A stretch of 64,000 bases of DNA from Blastobasis lacticolella (GCA_905147135.1 LR990060.1:8634001-8698000), one strand, 5' to 3'. Shown: positions 31,140-41,903, counted from the stretch's first letter. Numbers and translations: made by a program. Notes: generated from the sequence alone by a model not told the origin.

Positions 31140-31830
31140 TTTGTATCCATTTCCTTTTACTGCCACATTCAGTGCCTACGGGAGTTTGCTTACAACCTGC
31201 TTTGTAACATGGCTCTCGCTGAAATTGTTTTTCGTTTGTTACAATCTTTGTTGAGCGCTATTATTATGGGCAAACTGACTTGTTTCTTAGGTCGTTGTTG
31301 GGGCGAAAGGTTTCGACGTGGTCGCCTTTTTTTAACTACTGGCGAAAAATGAGGGGCGTTGTAAGGAATATAAAAATATGACTAAACGAGAAAATGACGA
31401 TCTTCAAAATTTACATATTGTGTAAATTACGTTCTTCTCAATTGACTTTTCAAGACAATTACCTGCCTCGTCAAAGGGTGTGTATATGTGGCTTGGTGTA
31501 TCTGGGTTCCTGTGGCATCGTAGCTTATGAGCGGTTGGACCGATTTGTGCGGTTTTCTCTGGAAGACAATTTAATCGCGCTGCCACATCCAGTGCCTACG
31601 GGAGTTTGCTTACAACCTGCTTTCTAACATGGCTCTCGCTGAAATTGTTTTTCGTTTGTAACAATCTTTGTCGAGCGCTATTATGATGGGCAATCCGACT
31701 TGTTTCTTAAGTTTGACGTGTGTATCTGTGGCTTTGTGTTTTTGTGTATCTGTAGCATTGTAGGCCCCGAACGGATGATTCGATTTAGATTCGGTTTTCT
31801 CTATGTGAATCCAATTTAATCGAATTGTTT
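31140..31830. repeat. Interspersed direct duplications
   Basis: A block of about 140 bp (CCACATTCAGTGCCTACGGG to GACTTGTTTCTTAGG, 31171-31291) recurs at 31581-31709. A second block (GTGTGTATATGTGGC...CGGTTTTCTCT...CAATTTAATCG, 31477-31576) recurs at 31720-31822. The interleaving suggests tandem duplication of a composite unit followed by loss. The text TGTATCTGTGGC...ACCGATTTGTGCGGTTTTCT resembles the flank of many insect short repeats. Confidence 0.5.
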
Positions 31831-31889
31831 CTCAGGTCTGTTTCAATAAAATCGGTCAGTAGTTCAGAAAATATTTGAGTATTTGTAAA

Positions 31890-32050
31890 TCTGGTCATAT
31901 TCATTATTTATTTATTTATTCATTTATTTCAGGCAACTGAGGCAGTTGAGATAACTGAATAAATAAACCATACTTATAAATACACAAACAACATAAATAC
32001 AAAAGAAACTGATACAAAATACAGACAAAGATAAATATTAATATAAAATC
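31890..32050 (-). repeat. Retroelement 3' tail (minus strand)
   Basis: The minus strand reads CAGTTGCCTGAAATAAATGAATAAATAAATA, an AATAAA-bearing tail with a short ATAA repeat. Confidence 0.4.
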
Positions 32051-32164
32051 TATGTTTATTAATAATATAATAATAATAAATACGTGTTTTATTAATAAAA
32101 TATTTGCCTACTTAAGAATTTGACATTTATTTGAATTTTGAATTTATTTTGATTAAGATATTGT

Positions 32165-32260
32165 GATGATTTTAAGAAATTTTACTAACACAATATAATA
32201 TGGATGTTAAAAATCGTATTTATATGGTCTGAAATAAATAATAAAAAAAAAATTAAATAA
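32165..32260 (+). repeat. Retroelement 3' tail, second copy of the 28250 type
   Basis: ATGGATGTTAAAAATCGTATTTATATGGTCTGAAATAAATAAT matches the 3' UTR at 28250-28350; the tail is A-rich here instead of (AAT)n. Confidence 0.5.
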
Positions 32261-32481
32261 ATAAAACATATAAATAATACAACAAATTATTATAAATTTT
32301 AAACTAATATATAAAAATATAATTTAATAATATCTTAAAAAATAACTGACACTTAATGTCGTTCGGCGGCACCGGATATTCTGGGTCGCCCACGGAATCA
32401 TGGTACGATTACATTAGATTTAGGTTAGGTTAGGCCTAAGTGGCAGAGCAGCCTCGTAAAGGTCGTAGGACGCCGATGAAT
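32261..32481. other. No recognised feature
   Basis: AT-rich with one GC-richer patch. Confidence 0.35.
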
Positions 32482-32572
32482 GCAGGAGGCACAGAGTCGA
32501 TCAGTGTGGCAGGCGTGGGGGAGGCCTATACCCAGCAGTGGGCGTCCTGCGGCTAGAAGATCATGAAGACAT
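32482..32572 (+). pseudogene. RTE-type 3' end fragment
   Basis: CAGTGTGGCAGGCGTGGGGGAGGCCTATACCCAGCAGTGGGCGTCCTGCGGCTAGAAGATCATGAAG is the reverse complement of the sequence next to the tail of the 7577-7892 copy (SLWR-LGEAYAQQW). The GAT tail has decayed. Confidence 0.6.
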
Positions 32573-32740
32573 TTCAGCTGCCGGACGTCGTCTGCAAAGT
32601 GTAGTCTTCCGTGGACATAAATAAAATAAATTTAATCAGATGGCGTATACAAATAAATTCAAACAGCGTATTAAATTCTTTATATCTTCTTCTTAGTCGT
32701 ACACTCTTGTCAGAGTGGTCGTGGTTGCGTAGACGAGGTA

Positions 32741-32984
32741 GAGCTCGTCTAATGACGCGCCCCACTATCGCATTAACGCACACAAGCAAGTTTAAAATAT
32801 GAACGCAATACATATACAAATGCCGTTGTAATTGGTCATTCAGTTGCCGCTGAGATTCAAACGTAGGAGAACGCATCGTTCATTGGCTCCCACACAGATG
32901 AAGTGTCGTTATCAATATTTGCACTCACACATCCAAATCAACTAACTAAGTAGTGGGGCGCGTCATTTTAGACTAGATGAACTC
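32741..32984 (+). mobile_element. TA-flanked MITE family G, copy 2
   Basis: A 244-bp copy with TA at 32739-32740 and 32985-32986. A deletion removes TCTAAA from the left terminal repeat, and the right repeat has a G-to-A change (GAACTC). Short subtype interior (TTCATTGGCTCCCACACAG). Confidence 0.85.
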
Positions 32985-32986
32985 TA

Positions 32987-34448
32987 CCCGGATATTTATA
33001 TACGTATATAATTATTAGCTGAGTTGTAATTCAAGCGTATCTAAAATGGCGTAGACAAAGAAATTCAAACAGTTGTGCAATTAAATTATGATAAGTAAAT
33101 TCTCGCAAACTTCAGTTTATTTTATCTCCAGCTTTGAAAACAGTTTATTCACCTTAACGCTGTTGTCACTTTACTCTTCGATACGCCATTCTGAACAAGC
33201 CCAATACATTTGCGTCGCACAATCACTCTAGCGCTCCCCACTAGGGATATCAGGGCCACAATCCATTGTATTGACCTGGACGCAGGCACTAAACTAAAAG
33301 TTTTACCATAAATTTGTCGAATGTCCGTAGTTTCGACTGGACTTTAGACCAATCCGGGTTAAACTTACAACCGATTCCAAGTTTATAGGTTTCCGAGCCA
33401 AGTACCTACATGTATTAATCTGGGCGAATTGGCAAGATAGAGTTGCAGTCCGGTTTATTTTCGGGAGACTGGACTAATCCGGTTCAAGATGGTATATTGG
33501 CCGAGAGAGACTTGTTATGTCCATTCGTCTATAAAACGATAAGAAATCGGAAAGCCGGACGGGGAAATTGAATTGGCCGTGCAATTGTTATTTTGGATAA
33601 TAAAATTAAATTATTCTTGTAATGCAGTTTCACTAACCAAATTGGCTTTCGTGTATCGTATTAGACAAAATAATGTCTCAAGCGCAATACTAAACTTTAA
33701 GCGACGTTTACGTTGATTTAAAATATTCTTTATAAGAAAAGCCTTTGCAACAACGTCAACTTTAAGTGAAAACTAAACTCGCTAGGTCTCTCTTAACTTG
33801 ATGACATCGATTTCGATGCGCCAACTTATGAGTCGTCTAGCAGTAGTATGACCATGCACTAAAAGTAACAAAAAGTCCTTGATACTGTGATTTAGATAAA
33901 TAATTTAAAATAAATTATGCCAGTCAGAGTAATAATCATAGTGGAACCAAGTCTCAAGGAAAATTAATAATTTCTAACCGTAATCTTCGAAGTACATCAA
34001 ATAATTATGACCAGACATTAACATGAACACACCCATCATACTACCTAAGAAACCTATCACCTAATAGGTAAACCACTGTACCTCCATTCGCCCCAATAAC
34101 TCAAGATTAATCAGACTGGAACCTCCATAAAACCGGCCTTACAGTAAACTTTCTTATGACAATTTTACGAGCATTTGTCGTTTAAATCTCATACAAAAAT
34201 TAACCCACTGGATGGCATAACGTGCGTACCGAGGAAAGTTTATAGTCCATAAAGTGGAGTCACTTAACATCATAGAATTGGCGAGGGTAGGAGGATTTGG
34301 TCTTGATAATACAGTTTATGCGATCCGTCTCTGAGATGAATTTGGATAGCGTGTTTTATGGACCTGCATGGGTATTGGAGTATTCTGCGAGCGTACTTCC
34401 AACATTTAGAGCTATGCTTTTAAAATGCTACTTATTCTTGCTGTACAG
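32987..34448. other. No gene recognised
   Basis: About 1.5 kb without a recognisable domain or shared repeat. A short block (33040-33080) resembles sequence just before the copy-2 MITE (32638-32680). Confidence 0.4.
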
Positions 34449-34459
34449 TTATTTTTCAT

Positions 34460-34720
34460 TTTTATCACAGCCCATAACAGTTCACTGTAAGACTTAGGGC
34501 CTCTCCCACGAAAAGGGAGGTAATTGCCATAATCTCCACGCTTAGCAGGCGAGTTGGTGATCGCAGTGTTATAAATATAACAATGGAGGAAAACGCTGCT
34601 GCCCATTTTCCAGCCTACGGAGACTCTAGATCTTTTGCCTCAGAAGCATCAGACGCCTTGTACGACACCCACGAGTGTAAGAAGTTGGTGCTATTCTACT
34701 CTGCCGGACACCACACGGCT
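34460..34720 (-). mobile_element. SINE-like family C, copy 1, with target duplication
   Basis: The minus strand begins GCCGTGTGGTGTCCGGCAGAGTAG, contains GTCGTACAAGGCG and CAACTCGCCTGCTAAGCGTGGAG, and ends CAGTGAACTGTTATGGGCTGTGAT. TTATTTTTCAT flanks it at 34449-34459 and 34721-34731. No A/B boxes or tRNA-like head are visible. Confidence 0.85.
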
Positions 34721-34872
34721 TTATTTTTCATACATGTAGGTAAATGTGGTAGACTCCACCGTTCAGTGACAGACAGATCTGGTATGTAGCAGGCAGTAAG
34801 CAGCTGAGCTAGAAAGATCTAGCTCCAAGAACCAACCACCACCATGGTATGAACCATTTTATTAGCATTTTA

Positions 34873-34912
34873 TAAGGTGGCCCGCTTGCCTGTTTGCCTA
34901 CCGTATTTGAAA
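34873..34912 (+). repeat. Short 3' piece of family D
   Basis: AAGGTGGCCCGCTTGCCTGTTTGCCTACCGTATTTGAAATAAA: the extreme 3' UTR of the LINE family whose C-terminus is at 8626 and 51445. Confidence 0.5.
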
Positions 34913-34913
34913 T

Positions 34914-35123
34914 AAAACTAGTGTACCCGGCGCGACTTCATTAGCGTACACCTACTTTACCCCTACTTCCCCTTTTTTGCTTATACACCTTCAATGAATC
35001 ACTCTATCTGTTGTTGAAAACCGCATTAAATCCTTTGCGTATTTAAGATTTAAGCATACATAAATACACATATAGAAACATAGGGACAGATGGCGGGAAG
35101 CGACTTTGTTTTATACTATGCAT
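34914..35123 (+). repeat. Interspersed repeat family H
   Basis: ACTAGTGTACCCGGCGCGACTTCATTAGCG to AAGCGACTTTGTTTTATACTATG; nearly collinear with 9332-9537. Confidence 0.65.
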
Positions 35124-35220
35124 AGAAGAGGCATGATGTTTTTGATAATTATTATAATAATTGTTCATGGAACAGAAGTAGACAGTAAAGCTGTTCACAT
35201 TTCACTATGTATCACTCAAA

Positions 35221-36070
35221 CATGGACTTACTACCCAAAGGGACTGCGCACTGCTTTGACTAAAACCGGGCAGAGCGAGAGTCACCATCGATAGTCTTGT
35301 GTCCCTTTCTAGTGTTGCCACCATTGTTGATGCAAATTTCGAATTACTTTTATTATTTGGCGCGGACACCGACCTTAAGGCCAGGCAGAGCCGGACCGGG
35401 TGCAATCTGAAGGTCATGTTTTCACCAGGGTCCAGCCTAAGCTGCCTGCTACTCGGAAACTATTGGTCTTAAAACACTAGTTCCTAGAGCAATACGATAG
35501 TACTCATCGAGATCTACATTTTGGATGACAGTTCTAAGTTTGACAGCTGTCATACAAAATGTAGATCTCGACGAGTACTATCATATCTTTTTAGAAACTA
35601 GTGTTCTAGAACCAATGGGTTCCGAGTTATAACACATTTAAGTTTGACAGCTGTCACCCGAAATGTAGATATCGACGAGTACTATCACTTCTCTTTAGAA
35701 ACTAGTGTTGTAGGATAAATCGTTATCGAACTCTTTTATCTGTTTTGTGGTTCGTAACAAAAAGTCGTAGGTTAATAATTATGTCGACTCGACGTTTGTC
35801 GGAGAAACGTTCAGTAGATCAAAAGGTATTTTGACTACTACTTTTCGGATTGTACGGATTACCTCATAATAATACCAAATTCACGGTAAATATATTTCTC
35901 CAATAATGGCAACATCAAAAATGACACTTGTCAATTTAGAATGACGGTGATTATGCCAATAACATTGTGTTAACACTGTTAGAAAGGGACAAAGGACTAT
36001 CGATGGTGACTCTCGCTCTGCCCGGTTTTAGTTAAAGCAGTGCGCAGTCCCTTTGGGTAGTAAGTCCATG
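35221..36070. mobile_element. 850-bp MITE with ~95-bp inverted ends and 8-bp target duplication
   Basis: The left end CATGGACTTACTACCCAAAGG is repeated as its reverse complement at 36050-36070; similarity extends about 95 bases (35221-35317 against 35975-36070). CACTCAAA flanks both sides (35213-35220, 36071-36078). An 8-bp duplication points to the hAT or P superfamily; a CA...TG terminus is compatible with either. The interior has a palindrome around 35475-35610 (TAGTACTCATCGAGATCTACATTTTG and its complement) plus a third copy of one arm near 35640-35710. No transposase is encoded. Confidence 0.85.
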
Positions 36071-36078
36071 CACTCAAA

Positions 36079-36789
36079 TATGTGAAAAATCAATAATTTA
36101 TGGTTGCAGTCCCAATCCATGTCGAGTGCTCCGAAGATGGAAGGATAATACTTTCATAATACTTGCAAGAGATCGAATCTTTCAGGGTAAGGTCCAATGG
36201 CTTTGTGCGATCGATTGAATCACCGTTCTAACATTAGAGAATAAAATATAGGGACACCTCTTATCCCAAACAAGTGGCCAGAAATAAGAAGATAATCCTT
36301 TGTCTGATGTAAAGAAAGAGTTGTCATATAAAGAAATGTATATTTTTCATTATATTTAACAAAGTCGCTTGTAACTCAACTAATGAGCGTATCTATTGTA
36401 AATGAAGATGTATAAAATTAATACTATAAATGGGAAAATAGTTCTGTCTGTGACGTGTCCAAGCCTAACCCGTGAAATATTAGATTTGAATAACATCTAT
36501 ATAGAGTGTGAATAAAATTTATTTAACGACAAAGTACGGAGACAAAATATTTACAATTAGAAATAAAATTAAACACTAATACTAAAATATTATATATTAA
36601 AAAAATCATCTACACCGTTGTCCCTCGGAATGGTGCCCAGAACGCTAGCTGCGTTGCCTCGTTGGATAGCAATACTTATCCTCTGTCCGAGGAACGCGCC
36701 AGCTCTCCGGTCACCTGTGGTGTCAATCAGCTTTTTGCTAAAACTTTAAAAAGCTTTAAAGCATCAGGGCCCTTTTATAGTGTTAAAAC
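36079..36789. other. No gene recognised
   Basis: AT-rich with a GC-richer patch at 36610-36730. No domain found. Confidence 0.4.
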
Positions 36790-36963
36790 AATGTCGCTTC
36801 CCGCCGTCTGTCCCTACGTATCTACGTACGCTTAGATCATTTAAGCTACGCAATGGATTTCAACAATGGATAGAGAGATTTAATAGAAAGGTTTATTAGC
36901 AAGAAACACGGGTAAATATGGGTAAAATAAGTAAACGCGAACGAAGTCGCGCCGGGTCCAATA
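36790..36963 (-). repeat. Interspersed repeat family H
   Basis: Minus-strand copy: GTCGCTTCCCGCCGTCTGTCCCTACG at 36793 and GCGAACGAAGTCGCGCCGGGTCCAATAG at its other end. Confidence 0.6.
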
Positions 36964-37604
36964 GTTTGGCGTAATCGAATTTTCCGCGGCTGACGTTGAG
37001 GTTAAAAGCTAATCTACTCCTGCAGTAATTACAAATACTAATCTATCTAACGATACGAGAAGAAAGTAAGAAACCGCGAGAACCAAAGTCAGAACTAACA
37101 AAGTAAGCAGACTGTCTGATCTCCAATCTGCCTGACCATGAGTCTCGGTGATAAAACTCCGTTTATGTCCATTTTTACTGCCGCCTTTTTGTAAAAGGAT
37201 ATATTTCAGTTTCAAGGCGCGCATATCAGATCAGTATTATGATTAATGCTGGCGATCTCTCTGGCTGTTAAGCTATTAAAAATTAAAGTGCTCGCGTAAA
37301 ATAGGATCGAAAGCCTGGCTTCGGTGAATAAACAATCAGTATTCGTTGCGGGGAAATCTGATTTTCTGAGAGGTTTACGTTGGGATTGAGTAGCGGAGTG
37401 TTACAGCAAAGTTATTTATACAGCTCAATGTCTAATTTTAGTCCCAGGTTTTCGAGCCTGGATTTTCAAAATCAATCATTCATGAGAAGTTTGTATTAGT
37501 AAGCGAGAATTCAGAACTGTTATTGGAAGCTGAAGATCGATAAATATTTGCGTTGATGTGTACTGTGTTGTACTGATTTACCTTGAATACGTAGTGCGTC
37601 CAAA
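36964..37604. other. No gene recognised
   Basis: No domain or repeat identified. Confidence 0.4.
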
Positions 37605-37760
37605 TCTCGTGAACGCGCCACGAATGATTTTTTTCTACTCAGTGATAAACGAGCAGACAGTCCACCTGATGGTAAGTGGTAACTGTCACCCATAATATCA
37701 TGGAATGCGCAGTTGCAGCAACGGCTTGCGAGCGCGCGAGCGGCACGTCTTCAATAGCAG
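37605..37760 (-). repeat. Interspersed repeat split by a 76-bp insert
   Basis: ATCTCGTGAACGCGCCACGAATG...GCAGTTGCAGCAACGGCTTGCG is the reverse complement of 25065-25120. Here a 76-bp piece (37627-37702) interrupts it, with GAATG on both sides (37622-37626, 37703-37707). The insert starts A then T7 and contains the CCACCTGATGGTAAGTGGT motif of retroelement 3' ends. Confidence 0.65.
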
Positions 37761-37994
37761 ATTTTCAGACAGCATCTTTAAAAAGTAAAAAGTCTCGTTT
37801 AGATTTAATTTTGAGAATCGTGTCATCATCACCATCGATTAGTTTGAATACAATTATTTGAACAATTTTTTATATTAATATTTTATTCTTTTAATCGGGT
37901 CTCGGACTATCTCCCATTGTTCGTACGGTGAAATACAAAGCCGATGAAGCCGTTGCTTGCAGCTGCGCATTCGGATTTAGACGCACCCAAGAAA

Positions 37995-38225
37995 ATTTAC
38001 TTTTTTTTTATGTTATACAGGCAAGCGAGCCACCTGATGGAAAGTGGTCAGCGCCGCCTAAGGACTTTAGCAACACCAGGGGAGCCACCAATGCATTGCC
38101 CGCCTCTGAAGAGACCTCTAATATACCTCTTGAACGATCCCATGCCATAGTCAAAAGGAAACACTGTGTCTGGTAGCTCATTCCACATCCGAATCGGACG
38201 AGTGAAAACTTTCTTTCAAACCTTC
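37995..38225 (-). pseudogene. Non-LTR RT C-terminus and 3' UTR (family D)
   Basis: The minus strand encodes RPIRMWNELPDTVFPFDYGM and then GSFKRYIRGLFRGGQ, a typical end of jockey/CR1-like reverse transcriptase. GCCACCTGATGGAAAGTGGTCAGC forms its 3' UTR on the plus strand. It is truncated 5' of the WNELP block. Confidence 0.7.
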
Positions 38226-38277
38226 AAGCTAACATTTTAATTTCCAAATTAACATTGAAACGAGGAATTTTAAAACG

Positions 38278-38415
38278 AAAGCGTCGGTGGTCTAATAGCT
38301 ATCGAATCCGACTCGTAAGCGAGAGGTACCGCTTTCGAATGCCTGATCTACCAAATCCTAGATCATGATCAAGGCGGACGCCGATATTAATCTTCTATTA
38401 ATCGCCAAGATGGTG
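38278..38415 (+). mobile_element. SINE family B, internally deleted
   Basis: Head GCGTCGGTGGTCTAATAGCTATCGAATCCGACTCGTAAGCG joins directly to the 3' part (GATCATGATCAAGGCGGAC...CGCCAAGATGGTGATTG). The body of about 200 bases is missing. Confidence 0.65.
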
Positions 38416-38757
38416 ATTGAAGCGAGGAATTTTAATTTCTGTTCTGGCACTACAATGAGCTGTTGTGTCTTCATCCGCGAGCCGCATGCCTTTATTTTCC
38501 CACTCATTTTTCATATTAATTATTCCCGCTTCCAATTCACCCCGTTACTTTGAATCTTTCAAAAGAAAGATCCTTTCTTAGTTTTCTTTAATTATCTTTT
38601 GGCTGCTAATAATAGCTATGAAACTGTACTACAGAAAAAATATTCTTTTCTGTTTGTATTTGTAATTACCTTTCTAAACCATGACACTTTTTGCATGTAG
38701 TGATTGGAACTGTCACCAATAAAAAGTTGATAAGACAGAATAACTTGATTTAGGCCA
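38416..38757. other. No gene recognised
   Basis: No domain or shared repeat seen. Confidence 0.4.
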
Positions 38758-39073
38758 GGGCCCTATTTTTGAAACCGCTTCCACGCGAGCGCTCGTCTTC
38801 TAATGCTTGTCTTTTCTATCTCTAGCTACTTACTGCAAGTGTGAAAGAGAGGTAGCGCAGGCGAACGCTTTTATTTTCAATTTTTCTTTAATTTATTTTT
38901 TAAAATTCAATATCATATTGGCAATACCGAAAGAATACGGTTCAAAAATAGCTGATATTACAGCATCATACAAAAGCAAAGATACGTCTATGTCTATATT
39001 ATAGAATTTTTCATGCCGAAAATAAAAAATGAAAACCGTTCGAATCGAAGCGTGCGATTCAAAAATAAGGCTC
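38758..39073. mobile_element. Inverted-repeat MITE family E, copy 2
   Basis: The left end GGGCCCTATTTTTGAAACCGC and the right end GCGTGCGATTCAAAAATAAGGCTCC form the family's imperfect inverted ends. The core differs from copies 1 and 3 and is larger. Confidence 0.55.
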
Positions 39074-39100
39074 CAGATGCCAGTACCTAGTGAACATACA

Positions 39101-39320
39101 TCACCAACACCACAGCCCGTAACAGTCCACTGAAGGACTTAGGGCCTCTCCCACGAATGAGGAGGTTATTGCCATAATCTCCACGCTTGGCAGGCGGGTT
39201 GGAGATCGCTGAGATACAGAGACTCATGATCTTTTGCCTCGAAAACATTAGTCGCCTTGTACGACATCCATGTGGTTATGGGTTTGGTGCTATTCTACTC
39301 TGCCGGACACCACACGTCCA
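39101..39320 (-). mobile_element. SINE-like family C, copy 2
   Basis: Minus-strand copy, same head and 3' part as 34460-34720 but with an internal deletion. Flanks GTGAACATACA (39090-39100) and GTGCACATACA (39321-39331) differ at one base, so the target duplication is slightly decayed and the copy is probably older. Confidence 0.75.
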
Positions 39321-39331
39321 GTGCACATACA

Positions 39332-39706
39332 ATTGTGTAAATTTTAAGTGAGCTATGCACTGAGAAACGCCTTTTCTTTTTACCTCAAAATTTTTGTAGT
39401 AATATAAAATATAAAGTGTCCAACATGCATGAAATGATTTCACTAGCAAGTTAGTCACATTGTTTCTCCTGCTCCACATACTAATGGGATATCGAACAAA
39501 TCAATACAGCCATTGATCACAGCGAGCACGACAAATACTGTACTACCCACTTTTACCGCGAACATAATATTTCCTATATCGACCCGCGACCAGGGTGAAA
39601 TAGAATAATAACATTGCAATTTCCGCGGGACCACCGGCTCCAACTTGTGATGGTGAAAACGGACATATGTTGGTAGAAAGTTAAAGAAACTCGATATTTG
39701 TATCCG
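39332..39706. other. No gene recognised
   Basis: No domain or shared repeat seen. Confidence 0.4.
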
Positions 39707-39945
39707 GTCCGCCTTGACCTTGGCGATCAACTAATTACAATGGAGCGACTACCATCTGCCCTCCGTGACCCTGCTAACAGGGGAACCTGACCAGATTGGA
39801 TCATGGTTGCAAATTCAGTTGCCAAAATTTACAGGATTCATCACGATGTTTTCCCTCACTGTAAGAGCATCGGTTAGAATTCAACTCGGCTCAGAAAAGA
39901 GTTATTGGTACATGGCCGCAGCGGGATTCGAAACCGGCCGGCCGG
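39707..39945 (-). mobile_element. SINE family B
   Basis: Minus strand, from the B-box region (GATTCGAATCCCGCTGCGGCC near 39930) through CTTACAGTGAGGGAAAACATC to GATCGCCAAGGTCAAGGCGG. The A-box end and the GAT tail are absent. Confidence 0.7.
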
Positions 39946-40018
39946 CGGAGAAAATTACGCCCGACGCCGATAGATTATTCAAACCAAACGTATTTTTTAT
40001 TGTTTTTGGTACCTATTA

Positions 40019-40135
40019 CTAAGGTGGCAAACAAGCTTACGGCCTGCCTGATTGTAAGCAGTCACCGCAGCCTATGGACATTTGCACTACCAGAGGCATC
40101 ACCCACGCGTTGCTGACCCCGTACAAACATTTTCA
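40019..40135 (-). repeat. Family D-like 3' UTR piece
   Basis: ACAAGCTTACGGCCTGCCTGATTGTAAGCAGTCACCGCAGCCTATGGACATT...ACCAGAGGCATCACCCACGCGTTGCTGACCCC is a diverged reverse copy of the family D 3' region. Confidence 0.45.
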
Positions 40136-40832
40136 CCCCTGGAATTTGGAATCCCCTCTTAATCTATTACATCACATTACGCGAACAATCTTTTGTCAAC
40201 TCTAAGTAAATGTTTCGTTACAAAACAAACTTAAAATAATTTATACTTAAAAATAACAACAGAATTACCAGTAAGTTGAACGAGTTAGTGCAATGATCTA
40301 CTTATCCGGACACCATACACTAGAACAACGATTAATAAAAAAAAACAAAATATATATTATTTGTGAACAAATGCTCTTGAAGTTTATACCATCTTCCACA
40401 CCACTGTACTCTACGACCATACCTCCTATTTCCTACATCGCATCTGGGCCATTTTGTTTTATCACCGCAAGAAACTTTTCATAGCGAACAAGAACCTTAT
40501 TCCCATTCAATAGAGTTTAATATACTGGAATATGGAGTCGACAACCAGTATTTCTGCGTTGTAACTCTCGGCCCTACTTCTAAATAAATAAAGAACAATA
40601 TTGCAAGCACCTAGTCTTCCAGTTTCTCTATTAGCAAGACGTTTCAACTAGTATGTTATTGTTTGACACTTCTTTAACTCCAAGCTGTTCTGAGTTTGTA
40701 ACGTATTTGTAAGAAAGTTCATTAGATACTTCAACATCATTTTGTATGTGCATCTACTACTTGGCAAGGTACTCAACTTAATCAATTACTAGGGAATGGT
40801 ACTCTTTTGAGTTAAATATTGATATTTATTTG
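40136..40832. other. No gene recognised
   Basis: AT-rich, no domain or shared repeat. Confidence 0.4.
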
Positions 40833-41090
40833 ACGACCTGAGTGGTTCAGTGGTCAACATGCCGGTTTGCCACGCAAGAGGTCCCGGGTTCGATTCCCGG
40901 TCGGGCAGAAATTGAAATAAAAAATTTTAATTTATGTTACGGGTCTGGGTGTTCTATGTATAATAAGTATGTATTAAAAAAAGTATATAAGTAGTTTATC
41001 AGTTATCTAGCACCCATAACACAAGCTTTGCTTACTTTGGGGCTAGATGACGCTGCGTGAATTTGTCCACGATTATTTATTTATTTATTC
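40833..41090 (+). mobile_element. SINE family A, best reference copy
   Basis: The tRNA-like head has an A box TGGTTCAGTGG (40843-40853) and a B box GGTTCGATTCC (40887-40897). It is followed by CCGGTCGGGCAGAAATTG, GTATATAAGTAGTTTATCAG, CTAGCACCCATAACACAAGC and GTGAATTTGTCCACGATTATTTATTTATTTATT. The short (ATTT)n tail differs from the (GAT)n tail of family B, so a different LINE partner is likely. Confidence 0.85.
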
Positions 41091-41100
41091 CAATTCCATA

Positions 41101-41226
41101 AGGCGCAGTCCTAATTGTCAACGGTCGTGCGACCGTACGACGGACGTCGGCCGACCAATAGGAGACCTCGAAACCGCCCGTCGCACGACCATGGTCCCAC
41201 GACCGTTGTCAATTTCGACAGCGCCT
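41101..41226. mobile_element. Small GC-rich MITE, copy 1 (TA-flanked)
   Basis: Inverted ends AGGCGCAGTCCTAATTGTCAACGG and CCGTTGTCAATTTCGACAGCGCCT enclose GC-rich CGTACGACGGACGTCGGCCG sequence; TA flanks at 41099-41100 and 41227-41228. It adjoins the tail of the SINE before it. A partial relative lies at 45731-45807. Confidence 0.65.
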
Positions 41227-41267
41227 TAGGCAGAATGACAAGAATTTAGTTAATACACAATAATGAA

Positions 41268-41332
41268 GGGCTGGTCCATAGTCTCTGCCTACCCCACATG
41301 TGTGACAGATGCGTGAGCTTTGTGTATGTGTG
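41268..41332 (+). repeat. Retroelement 3' end with (ATGT)n-type tail
   Basis: GGCTGGTCCATAGTCTCTGCCTACCCCACATGTGTGACAGATGCGTGAGC then TTTGTGTATGTGTG; matches 29673-29740. The next MITE inserted at the tail. Confidence 0.5.
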
Positions 41333-41334
41333 TA

Positions 41335-41585
41335 GAGCTCGTCTAATCTAAAATGACGCGCCCCACTATCGCATTAACGCACACAAGCAAGTTTAAAATA
41401 TGGACGCAATACATATACAAAACCCGTTGTAATTGGTCATTCAGTTGCCGGTGAGATTCAAACGTAGGATAACGCGTCGTTCATTGGCTCCCACACATAT
41501 GAAGTGTCGTTATCAATATTTGCACTCACACATCGAAATCAACTAACTATGTAGTGTGGCGCTTCATTTTAAACTAGACGAGCTC
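41335..41585 (+). mobile_element. TA-flanked MITE family G, copy 3
   Basis: A 251-bp short-subtype copy; TA at 41333-41334 and 41586-41587; terminal repeat GAGCTCGTCTAATCTAAAATG. Confidence 0.85.
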
Positions 41586-41632
41586 TACCTATGTAGTTAG
41601 TATGTAGGTATGTATATACACATCATATATAT

Positions 41633-41903
41633 CATCATCATCATCATCACAGCCCCTAACAGTCCACTGCAGGACTTAGGGCCTCTCCCACGAAAGGGGA
41701 GGTTATTGCCATAATCTCCACGCTTGGCAGGCGGGTTGGAGATCGCAGTGTTTAAATATAACAATGGAAAATGCTGCTGCCCATTTTCCAGACTACGGAG
41801 ACTCTTGATCTTTTGCCTCGAAAACATTAGTCGCCTTGTACGACACCCATGAGTGTAAGGGGTTGGTGCTACTCTACTCTGCCGGACACCACACGGCCAA
41901 CGG
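41633..41903 (-). mobile_element. SINE-like family C, copy 3, full length with (GAT)n tail
   Basis: A 271-bp minus-strand copy starting CCGTTGGCCGTGTGGTGTCC and ending GGGGCTGTGATGATGATG. ATCATATATAT flanks it at 41622-41632 and 41904-41914. It is the clearest full-length member of this family here. It has no B-box consensus. Confidence 0.85.
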
